Below are positions 1-9,553 of a stretch of 64,000 nucleotides of DNA, piece after piece (positions within the stretch are counted from its first letter, which is position 1; each line of letters opens with the position of its first letter). The notes below the pieces were generated by a model. The model was not told where the DNA came from. It saw only the letters and a program-made list of their open reading frames with translations, and made no database searches. This DNA is from Marinobacter salinexigens (GTDB taxonomy: Bacteria; Pseudomonadota; Gammaproteobacteria; Pseudomonadales; Oleiphilaceae), in NCBI RefSeq assembly GCF_008370345.1, contig NZ_VTUU01000009.1, positions 62,001-126,000 of the forward strand. The letters are read 5' to 3'. A program made the position numbers and the translations under genes.

Positions 1-2
1 GC

Positions 3-1442
3 CACTTCGAGATGATGGATGATCATTATCTCCAGGAACGTGCCGTGGATGTGCGGGATCTTGGTCGTCGCCTGCTGTCCCACTTGCAGGAAGGTGAACA
101 GCGCCACCTGGAGTATCCGGAGCGGACTGTCCTGGTCAGTGAAGAGCTGACCCCGGCAATGCTGGGTGAAGTCCCTAAGGGGCAGCTCGTTGGTCTGGTC
201 TCGGTCAAAGGGTCAAGTAACTCACACGTTGCCATTCTGGCTCGAGCCATGGGCGTGCCAACCGTTATGGGCCTGGTGGACATACCAGTCAACCAACTCG
301 ACGGGAAGGAGCTGATCGTTGATGGTTTTGAGGGCCAGATCTTTGCCTCGCCTTCGGACGATCTGAGGGCATTCTATCAGGCTATTTGTGACGAGGAGGA
401 CGAACTGGTCCGTGGCCTGGAAGCCCTGCGGGACAAACCGTGCGAAACCATTGATGGCCACCGGGTGTCGTTGCTGGTGAATACCGGCCTGATGACAGAC
501 GTGGTGCGTTCATTGTCCCATGGTGCTGAAGGGATTGGTCTTTACCGGACAGAAGTGCCGTTCATGATCAAGGACCGTTTCCCGTCCGAGCAGGAGCAAC
601 GGGAGTATTACCGGGAGCAGTTGGAAGCCTTCGCGCCGAATCCTGTCACCATGCGGTCCCTCGACGTGGGCGGGGACAAGTCGCTTACCTACTTCCCGAT
701 TCACGAGGAAAACCCTTTCCTGGGCTGGCGGGGCATCAGGGTTACCCTGGATCACCCGGAAATTTTCCTGGTGCAGGTAAGGGCAATGCTCAAGGCCAGC
801 GAAGGGCTGAATAACCTGCAGATCATGCTGCCAATGATCAGCAATATTTCCGAGGTTGAAGAGTCGCTGCACCTGATTTACCGGGTTTACCATGAGGTCA
901 GGGAGGAAGGCTACGATATCCATATGCCGAAAGTGGGCGTTATGGTCGAGATTCCCGCTGCGGTGTATCAGATTCGCGAGCTTGCGGATCGCGTCGACTT
1001 CCTGTCCGTCGGCTCCAACGATCTTACCCAGTACCTGCTTGCGGTGGACCGAAACAATCCCCGCGTGGCGCAGCTTTATCACTCCTATCATCCTGCGGTG
1101 CTGCAGGCTTTGGTTCGGGTGGCACAGGATGCCCATGCCGTTGGTAAACCTGTCGGGATCTGTGGCGAACTGGCTGGAGATCCGGGTGGTGCACTGCTGC
1201 TGATGGCCATGGGCTACGATTCACTGTCAATGAATGCTGCCAGCCTGCCCAAGGTTAAGTCGGTGATTCGTTCGGTGAGCCGCGAGTGGGCCATGCAGTT
1301 GTTGGAGGACGTGCTGCTTTTGGATTCGCCCCATGTGATCAAAAGTTGTGTTGATCTTGCATTACGTAACGCCGGATTCGGGCGCTATCTGAGGCCTGGA
1401 AAGTCCTCTCCTGCAGCCCTGGCCGAACAGGCCCTTTCCTGA
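3..1442 (+). CDS. ptsP: Phosphoenolpyruvate-protein phosphotransferase PtsP (5' end outside window)
   Basis: This is the enzyme I of the nitrogen-related phosphotransferase system. It takes phosphate from PEP onto a histidine and passes it to NPr (PtsO), in the cytoplasm. The reading frame is open to the window edge, so the first in-frame ATG at 12 is internal and the N-terminal GAF domain lies outside. Visible in order: the phospho-histidine segment NSHVAILARAMGVPTVMG, then the PEP-binding barrel with GLYRTEVPFM, SLDVGGDKSLTYFP, MVEIPAAVYQI, SVGSNDLTQY and the catalytic-cysteine segment GICGELAGDP. The last two motifs mark the family clearly. No terminator is visible before the next gene, which lies about 140 bases downstream on the same strand. 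Confidence 0.95.
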   Translation, partial: HFEMMDDHYLQERAVDVRDLGRRLLSHLQEGEQRHLEYPERTVLVSEELTPAMLGEVPKGQLVGLVSVKGSSNSHVAILARAMGVPTVMGLVDIPVNQLDGKELIVDGFEGQIFASPSDDLRAFYQAICDEEDELVRGLEALRDKPCETIDGHRVSLLVNTGLMTDVVRSLSHGAEGIGLYRTEVPFMIKDRFPSEQEQREYYREQLEAFAPNPVTMRSLDVGGDKSLTYFPIHEENPFLGWRGIRVTLDHPEIFLVQVRAMLKASEGLNNLQIMLPMISNISEVEESLHLIYRVYHEVREEGYDIHMPKVGVMVEIPAAVYQIRELADRVDFLSVGSNDLTQYLLAVDRNNPRVAQLYHSYHPAVLQALVRVAQDAHAVGKPVGICGELAGDPGGALLLMAMGYDSLSMNAASLPKVKSVIRSVSREWAMQLLEDVLLLDSPHVIKSCVDLALRNAGFGRYLRPGKSSPAALAEQALS

Positions 1443-1583
1443 GTGACCGCGTCTGTGTAACGGATTATAGGGTGTGTATTCTAGAACGGCCTGTTATCTT
1501 GGTTTCTGGTCGGGATGGATGTAACGCCTTGCGGAAGTCCGGGAAGCCCGGATTGACGGGTAGTGTGGATAAAAGGAACAGAT

Positions 1584-2825
1584 ATGACGGCGCCAAGTGA
1601 GTTGAAATCTTCACCGCGTATCGGGCTCGCACTGGGCGGCGGCGGACCTCTGGGTGGTATTTATGAGATTGGTGCGCTGAGAGCCCTTGATGAGGCTCTG
1701 GATGGTCTCGATTTCAATGACATTGCTGTCTATGTCGGCGTGAACGCCGGCTCTTTTGTCGCCGCCAACCTGGCCAATCAGATGACAACAGCTCAGTTGT
1801 GCCGGATTTTTGTGCGCAACGAGGCAGAAGTTCACCCTTTCCATCCCGAAGTATTTTACCGACCGGCACTCAAGGAAATCGGCAGTCGCCTGTTGGCGGT
1901 TCCGGGCCTGATGGGCACGGCACTGCAGCGTTTTATCAATAACCCATACGATCAGAGCCTCCTGGAAGCACTGACCATCCTGGCGCAGGCAGCTCCGGCA
2001 GGTCTGTTTGATAACGAAGGCCTGCACGAATATCTGAAGCGTGCCTTCACCATGCTGGGTCGCACCAACGATTTCCGGCAGCTGAAACGAAGCCTCTACA
2101 TCATCGCTGCGGATGTCGAGAGTACCGAGGCAGCCTGTTTCGGCGCTCCGGGGTTTGATCATGTCCCTATTTCCAAAGCAATTCAGGCAAGCACCGCTTC
2201 GCCGGGGTTGTACGTTCCAGTGGATATTGACGGCCGGTATTACGTAGACGGCACTTTGCGCAAGGGGCTTCACGCGTCAGTGGCCTTTGAGGATGGGGCG
2301 GATCTGGTGTTTGCGGTGAACCCTCAGGTTCCTATCGATGCCAGTGCAGCGGTGCGGGCAGGTTCAATGAAGCCCGGAGATTTGACCCGTTCAGGCATGC
2401 CAAACCTGCTGTCTCAGATGTTCCGAACGATTGTCTATTCCCGCATGCAGTCCGGAATTGCCCAGTATGCGAGGGATTATCCCGACAAGGACATTCTTCT
2501 GTTCGAACCAACCAGGGATGACGCCAAGCTCTTTTTCTCCAACGTCTTCAGTTTCCAGTCTCGCAGAATGGTGTGCGAGCATGCCTACCAGATGACCCGT
2601 CGGGACCTTCTTGCCCGTGCGGACCAGTTGGAGCCGGTGTTGGAAAAATACGGCATAAAGCTGCGGCGTGACCGCCTGGAAGATGAGCAGCGAACAATCA
2701 GTACCAGCCTCTATGGCGAAATGCTGCCTCTCTACGTTGCGAAGGGTCGAAAGAAAGCAGGGGAGAAAGGCCGGTTGGCCTCCGGGCTGGAGAATGTGAC
2801 CAGCCTGTTCAGTAAGGCTCAGTAA
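1584..2825 (+). CDS. Patatin-like phospholipase family protein, nucleophile serine replaced by Asn
   Basis: This 413-residue protein has a patatin fold. Such proteins hydrolyse acyl esters of phospholipids or neutral lipids with a Ser-Asp dyad. The glycine-rich oxyanion loop (GGGGPLGG, residues 18-25) and the Asp motif (DGT, 222-224) are present. The nucleophile elbow, normally G-x-S-x-G, reads G-V-N-A-G at residues 52-56, with Asn54 encoded by AAC at 1743-1745. If correct, the protein may be catalytically dead or may use Ser57. The ATG at 1584 has AAAGGA about 6 bases upstream; a GTG at 1563 is an alternative. The gene follows ptsP in the same direction and converges on hslU. The family call is firm; the activity is uncertain. 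Confidence 0.85.
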   Translation: MTAPSELKSSPRIGLALGGGGPLGGIYEIGALRALDEALDGLDFNDIAVYVGVNAGSFVAANLANQMTTAQLCRIFVRNEAEVHPFHPEVFYRPALKEIGSRLLAVPGLMGTALQRFINNPYDQSLLEALTILAQAAPAGLFDNEGLHEYLKRAFTMLGRTNDFRQLKRSLYIIAADVESTEAACFGAPGFDHVPISKAIQASTASPGLYVPVDIDGRYYVDGTLRKGLHASVAFEDGADLVFAVNPQVPIDASAAVRAGSMKPGDLTRSGMPNLLSQMFRTIVYSRMQSGIAQYARDYPDKDILLFEPTRDDAKLFFSNVFSFQSRRMVCEHAYQMTRRDLLARADQLEPVLEKYGIKLRRDRLEDEQRTISTSLYGEMLPLYVAKGRKKAGEKGRLASGLENVTSLFSKAQ

Positions 2826-2862
2826 CGCCTGGCTTTTACGCTCGGGCTCGCAGTGAGGTTGG

Positions 2863-2890
2863 CGGCCAGGGCGCACTGTGGCCCTGGCCG
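2863..2890. repeat. Perfect 10-bp stem-loop between convergent genes
   Basis: Arms 2863-2872 and 2881-2890 (CGGCCAGGGC and its complement) flank an 8-base loop. It lies between the ends of the patatin-like gene and hslU, which converge. Neither strand has a T run after the stem, so it is not a standard intrinsic terminator, though it may stabilise 3' ends or act as a shared weak terminator. Confidence 0.5.
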
Positions 2891-2897
2891 GAAGACA

Positions 2898-4226
2898 TCA
2901 AAGGATATAGCGGCTCAGGTCTTCGTCTTCAGAGAGTTCCCCAAGCTTTTCGTTCACATAGGCTGCGGTCACTTCAAATCCCTCGGTAACCTTGTCACCG
3001 GCATCGAAGGACAATTGCTCCAGAAGCCTTTCCAGCACGGTGTGCAGGCGGCGCGCACCGATGTTCTCGGTGGTTTCATTCACCTTCCACGCGACTTCTG
3101 CAAGGCGGGCGATCGCATCATCGGCGAATGTCAGCTTCACCCCTTCAGTGCCCATCAGGGCTTCGTACTGCTGTACCAGCGATGCATCCGGCTCAGTCAG
3201 GATGCGTTTGAAGTCATCCGGGCTCAGAGCCTGCAATTCGACCCGGATCGGCAGCCGGCCCTGAAGCTCAGGGATCAGGTCTGACGGCTTCGACAGGTGG
3301 AAGGCACCAGAGGCAATAAACAGGATGTGATCGGTGCGGATCGAGCCGTACTTGGTGCTGACGGTGCTGCCTTCTATGAGAGGCAACAGATCTCGCTGAA
3401 CGCCCTCCCGTGACACGTCCGAAGAAGTATTTTCAGAGCGTTTGGCGACCTTGTCGATCTCATCGATAAACACGATGCCATTTTGCTCAACGGCCTGAAT
3501 AGCCTTCTGCTTGATTTCCTCTTCGTTGACCAGCTTGGCAGCTTCCTCATCCTTTGCAACCTTCAGCGCGTCTGCCACTTTCATCTTGCGGGTTTTGCGT
3601 TTGTCGGATGACAGGTTGGAAAACATGCTTTGCAGCTGGCTTGTCATTTCTTCCATACCGGGAGGCGCCATGATTTCCACGCCGGCAGCGCTGCTACGAA
3701 GGTCAATCTCGATTTCCTTGTCATCCAGTTCGCCTTCCCGAAGTTTCTTCCGGAAAAGCTGCCGGGTAGACGAATCCTGGCCGCGCTGGCTGTCTTCGTT
3801 GAAGTCCCGGGCCGGTGGCAGCAGAGCGTCGAGAATGCGCTCCTCAGCAGCATCCAGGGCCCGGTTTTCGTGGAACGTCATTTCCTTTTCACGGAGCATC
3901 TTGATGGCCATATCGGCCAGATCCCGGATGATGGACTCCACATCACGGCCCACGTAGCCCACCTCGGTAAACTTGGTAGCTTCTACCTTGAGGAAGGGTG
4001 CGTCAGCAAGTTTGGCCAGGCGACGTGCGATCTCGGTTTTACCAACGCCTGTGGGGCCGATCATCAAAATGTTCTTGGGTGTGATCTCGTCACGGAGGCC
4101 GCTGTCCAGTTGCATCCGGCGCCAGCGATTTCGGAGGGCGATCGCTACCGCCCGCTTGGCTTCTTCCTGTCCCACGATGTGTTTGTTGAGCTCGTGGACA
4201 ATCTCACGGGGAGTCATTGCAGACAT
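2898..4226 (-). CDS. hslU: HslU, ATPase subunit of the HslVU protease
   Basis: HslU is the AAA+ unfoldase that feeds proteins into the HslV peptidase in the cytoplasm. The 442-residue protein has Walker A GPTGVGKT (57-64), pore loop GYVG (90-93), Walker [11 protein letters not shown], the inserted I domain in the middle, and the C-terminal tail LSRYIL that docks into HslV. The length equals the usual one. The start has GGAG six bases upstream and lies only 12 bases after the hslV stop, so the two genes form one operon, read from the heat-shock-like promoter ahead of hslV. Confidence 0.98.
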   Translation of the reverse strand: MSAMTPREIVHELNKHIVGQEEAKRAVAIALRNRWRRMQLDSGLRDEITPKNILMIGPTGVGKTEIARRLAKLADAPFLKVEATKFTEVGYVGRDVESIIRDLADMAIKMLREKEMTFHENRALDAAEERILDALLPPARDFNEDSQRGQDSSTRQLFRKKLREGELDDKEIEIDLRSSAAGVEIMAPPGMEEMTSQLQSMFSNLSSDKRKTRKMKVADALKVAKDEEAAKLVNEEEIKQKAIQAVEQNGIVFIDEIDKVAKRSENTSSDVSREGVQRDLLPLIEGSTVSTKYGSIRTDHILFIASGAFHLSKPSDLIPELQGRLPIRVELQALSPDDFKRILTEPDASLVQQYEALMGTEGVKLTFADDAIARLAEVAWKVNETTENIGARRLHTVLERLLEQLSFDAGDKVTEGFEVTAAYVNEKLGELSEDEDLSRYIL

Positions 4227-4238
4227 GGTTGCTCCGGA

Positions 4239-4769
4239 TCACTCGTTGATTGGCAGCACTTCAAGCGTGCGGTTCTGGTTGGTGTAGATGCAGATATCTG
4301 CGGCGATTTCGAGTCCCTTCTCGACAATCTCATGGGCGGAAAGACTCGTGTTCTCTAAGAGAGCCCGGGCCGACGCCTGAGCGAATGGGCCGCCTGAGCC
4401 AATAGCGATAAGGCCTTGTTCTGGTTCAATGACGTCGCCATTGCCGGTGATGATCAGGGAGGCCGTCTTGTCAGCGACTGCCAGCAGCGCTTCGAGTTTT
4501 CTGAGGGCTCTATCCGTTCGCCAGTCTTTAGCCAGTTCGACGGCGGCCCGGGTCAGGTTACCCTGGTGTTTCTCAAGTTGGGCCTCGAACCGCTCAAACA
4601 GGGTGAATGCGTCTGCAGTGCCACCGGCAAAGCCGGCGATTACCTTGCCGTTGTACAGGCGCCGGACTTTGCGGGCATTACCCTTCATCACGGTGTTGCC
4701 AAGGGAAACCTGACCGTCGCCACCCATGGCAACTTCGTCATCGCGGCGAACGGAAAGTATGGTAGTCAT
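4239..4769 (-). CDS. hslV: HslV, peptidase subunit of the HslVU protease
   Basis: HslV is the proteasome-like threonine peptidase that forms the double hexameric core of HslVU. The protein of 176 residues starts MTTILSVRR; removal of Met exposes the catalytic N-terminal Thr. The proteasome beta-fold segments [15 protein letters not shown] and [17 protein letters not shown] are clear. A GGAG ribosome site lies five bases before the ATG. It is the first gene of the hslV-hslU operon and is separated by about 100 bases from the upstream SPOR gene; that gap holds a sigma-32-like promoter. Confidence 0.98.
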   Translation of the reverse strand: MTTILSVRRDDEVAMGGDGQVSLGNTVMKGNARKVRRLYNGKVIAGFAGGTADAFTLFERFEAQLEKHQGNLTRAAVELAKDWRTDRALRKLEALLAVADKTASLIITGNGDVIEPEQGLIAIGSGGPFAQASARALLENTSLSAHEIVEKGLEIAADICIYTNQNRTLEVLPINE

Positions 4770-4809
4770 TTGGGCTCCAATTGCCTGATTGAAATTGGTA
4801 TTCAGGGTT

Positions 4810-4837
4810 TTATGGAGGCGGTGCGGGAGAATTCAAG
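4810..4837 (-). promoter_or_regulatory. Sigma-32 (heat-shock) type promoter for hslVU
   Basis: On the minus strand, CTTGAA (4837-4832) is followed after 14 bases by CTCCATAA (4817-4810). This is close to the enterobacterial sigma-32 consensus CTTGAA-N(11-16)-CCCCATNT, with the usual spacing. It starts transcription about 33 bases ahead of hslV, a classic heat-shock operon. The match was read by eye; no start-site data exist here. Confidence 0.6.
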
Positions 4838-4866
4838 TGGGGGCTGCCGGTACAGAGTTGGACCGA

Positions 4867-5511
4867 CTAGCCCTCTTTCGGAATTTTCCGGATCAGGGGC
4901 TGGATGTTGATGGACACCAGTTTGTCGATCGCTGAGTTCATCTGGCTACGGGAAGTGAACGGGCCCACATTTACCCGGTACCAGACAGAGCCGCTATCCA
5001 GATCGATACGTTGAACGCTGGCACGTAGACCCTGAAAAGCGATCTGCGCCCTCTGGCGTTCGGCGTCGTCTTTGCTGCGGAAGGAGCCGGACTGGACCAG
5101 GTAGTTGTAGCTCTGCTTTGCCGGGCCTGGTGTATATTCCTCGACATCCGACGGTACAACTTCAGACTGCGGGAGCATTTCGTAGAAGCGGAATCCCTGC
5201 TTCTTTTCGTCTGCCTTGGCCGTTGTTTTCGGTGGCGCCTTTTCCTGTGCTACCGGCGCGGTATCCTTTTGCGCAGCCCGGGGAGGTGTGCTTGCAGGCA
5301 ACGAGTTGAGGTAGACAATAAAACCGATAAATCCGCCCACAGCGGCGAGCGACAGAATCCACTTCAATGATAGCCCTCCCTGTTGCTGGTGGGCTGAAGG
5401 AGAGGATTTGGCGCGTGCGGGTTTTTGGGCACGCGCCGGCTTGCTCGGCTTCTTTCTCGGTGTTGCCGAAGGCTTTGCCTGTCGGTCCTTGCGGGCATAA
5501 TCTCGGGACAT
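4867..5511 (-). CDS. SPOR-domain inner-membrane protein, FtsN-like
   Basis: This 214-residue protein has a basic Lys/Pro-rich cytoplasmic head (1-48), one membrane helix (about 49-69), a periplasmic Pro/Ala/Lys linker and a C-terminal SPOR domain (about 136-212). SPOR domains bind peptidoglycan glycan strands stripped of stem peptides at the division septum. Topology and position between argS and hslV match the FtsN-like protein of pseudomonads; I infer a septal role. The gene starts nine bases after the argS stop, so it is probably cotranscribed with argS. It is shorter than E. coli FtsN, so I leave the symbol empty. Confidence 0.9.
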   Translation of the reverse strand: MSRDYARKDRQAKPSATPRKKPSKPARAQKPARAKSSPSAHQQQGGLSLKWILSLAAVGGFIGFIVYLNSLPASTPPRAAQKDTAPVAQEKAPPKTTAKADEKKQGFRFYEMLPQSEVVPSDVEEYTPGPAKQSYNYLVQSGSFRSKDDAERQRAQIAFQGLRASVQRIDLDSGSVWYRVNVGPFTSRSQMNSAIDKLVSINIQPLIRKIPKEG

Positions 5512-5520
5512 CGGTCGGTT

Positions 5521-7206
5521 TTACATCTCTTCCGGAGCACTGACGCCCAGAAGATCCAGGCCGTTGGCAATAACCTGTCGAACAGCCAGATACAGGCTGA
5601 TCCGGGCATCGCGCAGGTTCTGGTCTTCGATCAGTACCTTGTGAGCGTTGTAATAGGTGTGGAACTGTCCAGCCAGATCCCGCAGATAGTGGGTCAGGTG
5701 GTGAGGTTCCCTCTGCTGCGCCGAATTAGCGATCAGCTCCGGATACTTGGCCAGCTGATTGGCCAGCTCCTTCTCCTCATCCAGAACCAGCGATGACAGG
5801 TCACCACGGCGCTCATTAAGCCCACGCTCTTCGCCTTCTGCGGCGAGCTTTCGGAGCACACTACAGATCCGGGCATGAGCATATTGAATGTAATAGACCG
5901 GGTTTTCATTGGTTTGAGAGCGGGCCAGGTCGATATCGAAGGTCAACTGCGAATCGACACGGCGGGCTGCCAGGAAGAACCGGGTAGCGTCGCGGCCAAC
6001 TTCGTCAATCAGATCCCGAACCGTCACGTAGCTTCCCGCACGCTTGGAAATTTTCACTTCCTGGCCTGAGCGGGTCACCATCACCATCTGGTGCAGTACG
6101 TAATCCGGCCATCCATTGGGGATGCCAGCGTCAAGCGCTTGCAGGCCGGCGCGCACCCGGGTAACGGTGGAGTGGTGGTCAGCACCCTGTTCGTTGATGA
6201 CGGTGGTGAAGCCGCGCTGCCATTTATCCAGATGATAGGCCACATCTGGCAGGAAGTAGGTGTAACCGCCATCTTTTTTGCGCATTACCCGATCTTTGTC
6301 GTCGCCAAATTCTGTGGTTTTCAGCCACATGGCGCCATCCTGCTCGTAGGTGTAGCCATTTTCTCTGAGGCGGTTAACGGTTGCTTCCACTTTGCCGTCT
6401 TCGTAGAGCGAGGACTCGAGGAAGTAAACGTCAAACTGCACTCCGAAAGCCTTCAGATCCAGGTCCTGCTCCCGGCGCAGGTAAGCTACCGCAAACTCGC
6501 GAATGGCATCGCTGTTGTCCGGATCGCCTTTGCCGGTTACTTCCCGGTCATCCGCTGTGACTGTTTCACCCGCAAGGTAGGCTTTGGCAACATCGATGAT
6601 GTAGTCGCCACGATAGCCGTCGGCAGGCCAGCTTTCGTCATCCGGTGTCAGCCCTTTGGCCCGGGACTGCACAGACAGGGCGAGGTTGTTGATCTGAGCA
6701 CCGGCGTCGTTGTAGTAGAACTCACGGGTTACGTCGTAACCATTGGCTTCCAGCAGGCGGCACAGGCAGTCGCCGATAGCCGCGCCGCGGCCATGCCCGA
6801 CATGAAGGGGACCGGTAGGATTGGCGGATACGAATTCCACCTGCACCTTCTGGTTCTGGCCCTGGTTGTTTCGGCCGAACTGCTCACCTTCGTTAAGGAT
6901 GGTATCGACGATACCGAAAGCGCTGGCCGTGCTCATGAAGAAATTGATGAAGCCCGGGCCAGCAATCTCCACTTTCTCAACCGCTGGGCTTTCCGGCAAC
7001 CGTTCAATCAGGGCTTCGGCCAACTGTCGCGGAGGGCAGCCGGCGGCCTTGGACGCGACGAGAGCGATGTTGCAGGCGTAATCACCATGGGACTTGTCCT
7101 TGGTGTTACCTACCTGAGGCGTAAAGGTCTGGTCGGCAGGCAGGGTGCCTTCGGACTGAAGCGTGGCCAGTGCAGACTGGAGCAGCTCGGAAACGGTCTC
7201 TTTCAT
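5521..7206 (-). CDS. argS: Arginyl-tRNA synthetase
   Basis: ArgS charges tRNA-Arg with arginine, an essential class I aminoacylation. The 561-residue protein is slightly shorter than the E. coli enzyme. The class I HIGH motif appears as HVGH within [19 protein letters not shown], and the KMSKS-like loop is KISKR in [14 protein letters not shown], as usual for ArgS. The DALR-type anticodon-binding domain is at the C-terminus. No clear Shine-Dalgarno sequence precedes the ATG. In pseudomonads argS directly follows priA; here a foreign-looking lipoprotein gene lies between them. Confidence 0.98.
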   Translation of the reverse strand: MKETVSELLQSALATLQSEGTLPADQTFTPQVGNTKDKSHGDYACNIALVASKAAGCPPRQLAEALIERLPESPAVEKVEIAGPGFINFFMSTASAFGIVDTILNEGEQFGRNNQGQNQKVQVEFVSANPTGPLHVGHGRGAAIGDCLCRLLEANGYDVTREFYYNDAGAQINNLALSVQSRAKGLTPDDESWPADGYRGDYIIDVAKAYLAGETVTADDREVTGKGDPDNSDAIREFAVAYLRREQDLDLKAFGVQFDVYFLESSLYEDGKVEATVNRLRENGYTYEQDGAMWLKTTEFGDDKDRVMRKKDGGYTYFLPDVAYHLDKWQRGFTTVINEQGADHHSTVTRVRAGLQALDAGIPNGWPDYVLHQMVMVTRSGQEVKISKRAGSYVTVRDLIDEVGRDATRFFLAARRVDSQLTFDIDLARSQTNENPVYYIQYAHARICSVLRKLAAEGEERGLNERRGDLSSLVLDEEKELANQLAKYPELIANSAQQREPHHLTHYLRDLAGQFHTYYNAHKVLIEDQNLRDARISLYLAVRQVIANGLDLLGVSAPEEM

Positions 7207-7303
7207 GCTGTCAGATGACTCGGTTTACTGGAAAGTTGAGATTGGGCGGGCGCCCGTTGAGTATAGAAGGCGGGTATTATCGCGGAAAGTTCGGTTGTAC
7301 GCA

Positions 7304-7330
7304 AAAGCCCGGCTCTGGGAGCCGGGCTTT
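7304..7330 (-). terminator. Intrinsic terminator after the Ig-like lipoprotein gene
   Basis: A perfect 12-bp stem (AAAGCCCGGCTC, 7304-7315, with its complement 7319-7330) and a 3-base loop lie 28 bases downstream of the lipoprotein gene on the minus strand. Its T-rich trailing end on that strand fits a terminator. It isolates the lipoprotein gene from argS, which must have its own promoter between about 7207 and 7300. Confidence 0.8.
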
Positions 7331-7357
7331 CCTAACGCTAGCTTGTACCTTATTGGC

Positions 7358-9358
7358 TTAATCGGTCCAGCTTTCTGAAAGTAGCTGAGTCTCGGATGCT
7401 CCATTAGCTGGTGTTTGAACAGTTGCTGACAGGTCGATTGTGTAGGTATTTGGCACAACGGTATCGTCAACTTCAGGTTTAACAGTCGTACAGACTTCGT
7501 AGCCGTCGCTATCCAGGACAAGTTCTCCCATTGATGCGATCATCTCGCTCTCGACAGCACCCTCGTAAAACTCTCCAGTTTCGACGTTGAATGAAATTTC
7601 CGTACCGACTGGTGGTGTGTACCGTGTTGCTCCTTGGCCGGGAAGTTGGACCCATGCAGTTGCACAGAACTCGGTTCCGGCCGCGCTTGGAGCGCCTGTC
7701 CTTGTGAGCTCAAGGAATACATTTTCGTTAGTAGACATCAGTAGGGTAATCGAGGTTTCGATTGTCCCGATTTCAGTTTCTGAAATGCGCCCGTGCGTAG
7801 AAGCGATGATCGTTGCGTACGGTTCGTTGGTGTTCAGGCTTTCCCAGATGATGTTGCATCGACCGTCAACGACGACGCAGTCAGGGTCAATAGATCCGTG
7901 GTTTTGGCTTGGGTCTATCTGGAAGTTGACATAAGTATTGCCGCGAACCCGGTTCCCATTAACGTCTGCGACGAACAGCGTTAGATTTGACTGGACACCG
8001 TTGATATTCCAGGTGTTGGGGGCAAAATTGTCGGTGCTGAGTGAAAAGCGCGGCTCGTATGGTAGCTTGGAGTTAACGACGATAGGCATGGTGTAGGTTG
8101 TGAGGGAATCATAGGAAGCGATGATTCTGAACTCTTCGTGGTCTACACCTTCTTTGGCGCGAACCCTTACGGATGCAACGCCATTGGTATCCGTAGTGGC
8201 GGTTGTTTCGTTGACGATAGCACCGGTACCTTGCTCTACGAATTCAGCCGTCCCCGCCGAATCGATTGTGAAGGTGACCTCTTCAAAAGCGAGTGGGTCG
8301 CCGTTCTGATCCTCTAGAGTGAAACTTACCGTAGAGACGGTTTCTCGGTCCTCACCGGACAGGAATGAGGGAGCTATAGACATTGGTTCCGGCAGCGCAG
8401 CAACGAGCTGGAACGCCTGTGTTTCGTCTACCGTGATCGATACGGATGCCGGGGAAACGGTTCCCTCTTCGCCAGCCAGTGTCGCAGTGATGACTTGTGG
8501 GTTTTGGGAGCAGTTGCCCGCAGTGAAAATAGTTTCTGCAATGCCTGTCGTCGTGGTGACGGAAGTGCTAGAAAATCCGGATAGGTTTTCTCCGTCGGCG
8601 CAGAATGACTCAAAGTTGACCGTGAACGACATGCCATTTTGCAGTGCATTGCCGTTGTTGATATCGACAATGCCCACGGTGAGCCTGGCTTGCCCATGGT
8701 TAGCGATTTCTGTTGAAGACGCTTGAATGGCATCTACTTGCGTAATAGAACCGGTAGACGGGTCGTAGTCAGCCAGGGCGAGTTGCAGCGTTTCTGGCTC
8801 CTCTATTGCTATCGTGCCAGATGCCGCAGGAGTAGAACTATCGCCTAAGAAGGCGTGAATCCTGTCTTCGCCATAGCACCCACTAGAGGTGTACTCTAGT
8901 TTCATAATCCCGGATTCCGGGGATGTTGGCCCTGAAATGCTGGCTATACCAGCGTCAATGCATGGGGAAACAAAGGAAACGCTCTGGCCGGACCTTAGCA
9001 GTGCTTCGTTGGTGTCAGGGTCCGCGATTGTTAGCTCGAAGCTGTATGCTTCGTCGCTTTCAATACTGGGTGGTGTTACGAAAAGCTGCCCTTCAGTGAA
9101 TGTGTTTCCTTGTCCTGTGCCCAGCAAAGCGACAACTTGGGATTCATCGGTCCCTGTATCTGTGTCGCCGCCGGTGTCTGTCCCAGTGTCGGCCCCAGTG
9201 TCAGTCTCCGCAGAGTCCGGAGTATCGCTGGTATTGGTCGGCGTAGACGTGCCTGACCCGACATTTATGATGGGGGTCGAATTCTCATCACCACCACAGG
9301 CAGCAAGAACGAGAGCTAACGACAGGACTGTCGTACGCGCAAGGAATTTCCCTGACAT
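7358..9358 (-). CDS. Surface lipoprotein with tandem Ig-like domains, accessory insertion
   Basis: A 666-residue predicted lipoprotein: signal peptide with lipobox LAAC (Cys21), Gly at +2 (predicting outer-membrane sorting), and a Thr/Asp/Gly-rich linker to about residue 73. Several beta-rich repeats follow, resembling bacterial Ig-like (invasin-type) domains. Cysteines come in pairs (133/161, 253/283, 494/501, 565/623), suggesting one disulfide within each of several domains. The function is unknown; adhesion or envelope stability are guesses. The ATG at 9358 has GGAG seven bases upstream. GC content is visibly lower than in priA and argS. It sits between priA and argS, which are neighbours in Pseudomonas, so it is probably an acquired gene. 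Confidence 0.75.
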   Translation of the reverse strand: MSGKFLARTTVLSLALVLAACGGDENSTPIINVGSGTSTPTNTSDTPDSAETDTGADTGTDTGGDTDTGTDESQVVALLGTGQGNTFTEGQLFVTPPSIESDEAYSFELTIADPDTNEALLRSGQSVSFVSPCIDAGIASISGPTSPESGIMKLEYTSSGCYGEDRIHAFLGDSSTPAASGTIAIEEPETLQLALADYDPSTGSITQVDAIQASSTEIANHGQARLTVGIVDINNGNALQNGMSFTVNFESFCADGENLSGFSSTSVTTTTGIAETIFTAGNCSQNPQVITATLAGEEGTVSPASVSITVDETQAFQLVAALPEPMSIAPSFLSGEDRETVSTVSFTLEDQNGDPLAFEEVTFTIDSAGTAEFVEQGTGAIVNETTATTDTNGVASVRVRAKEGVDHEEFRIIASYDSLTTYTMPIVVNSKLPYEPRFSLSTDNFAPNTWNINGVQSNLTLFVADVNGNRVRGNTYVNFQIDPSQNHGSIDPDCVVVDGRCNIIWESLNTNEPYATIIASTHGRISETEIGTIETSITLLMSTNENVFLELTRTGAPSAAGTEFCATAWVQLPGQGATRYTPPVGTEISFNVETGEFYEGAVESEMIASMGELVLDSDGYEVCTTVKPEVDDTVVPNTYTIDLSATVQTPANGASETQLLSESWTD

Positions 9359-9553
9359 TTCCAATCTCCATGGTTTCCATTTGGGTATTGACGCTATCCA
9401 TAAAGACGATTCACAGCGCTAGAATCGCTTATATGACTTTTGCATGTTTGTTTTAATTAATATTTAGTCAGGATCTTAGCACAGGAATATGAAGACAAAA
9501 TGGAGCAAGAGGTCAGGAATGTGAAAAACTGTTAAATTTATGATTCTGTTGGA

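Noticed and set aside
1538..1552. Small stem-loop TCCGGG-AAG-CCCGGA after ptsP
   Set aside because: Only six base pairs and no T run; not enough to call a terminator.
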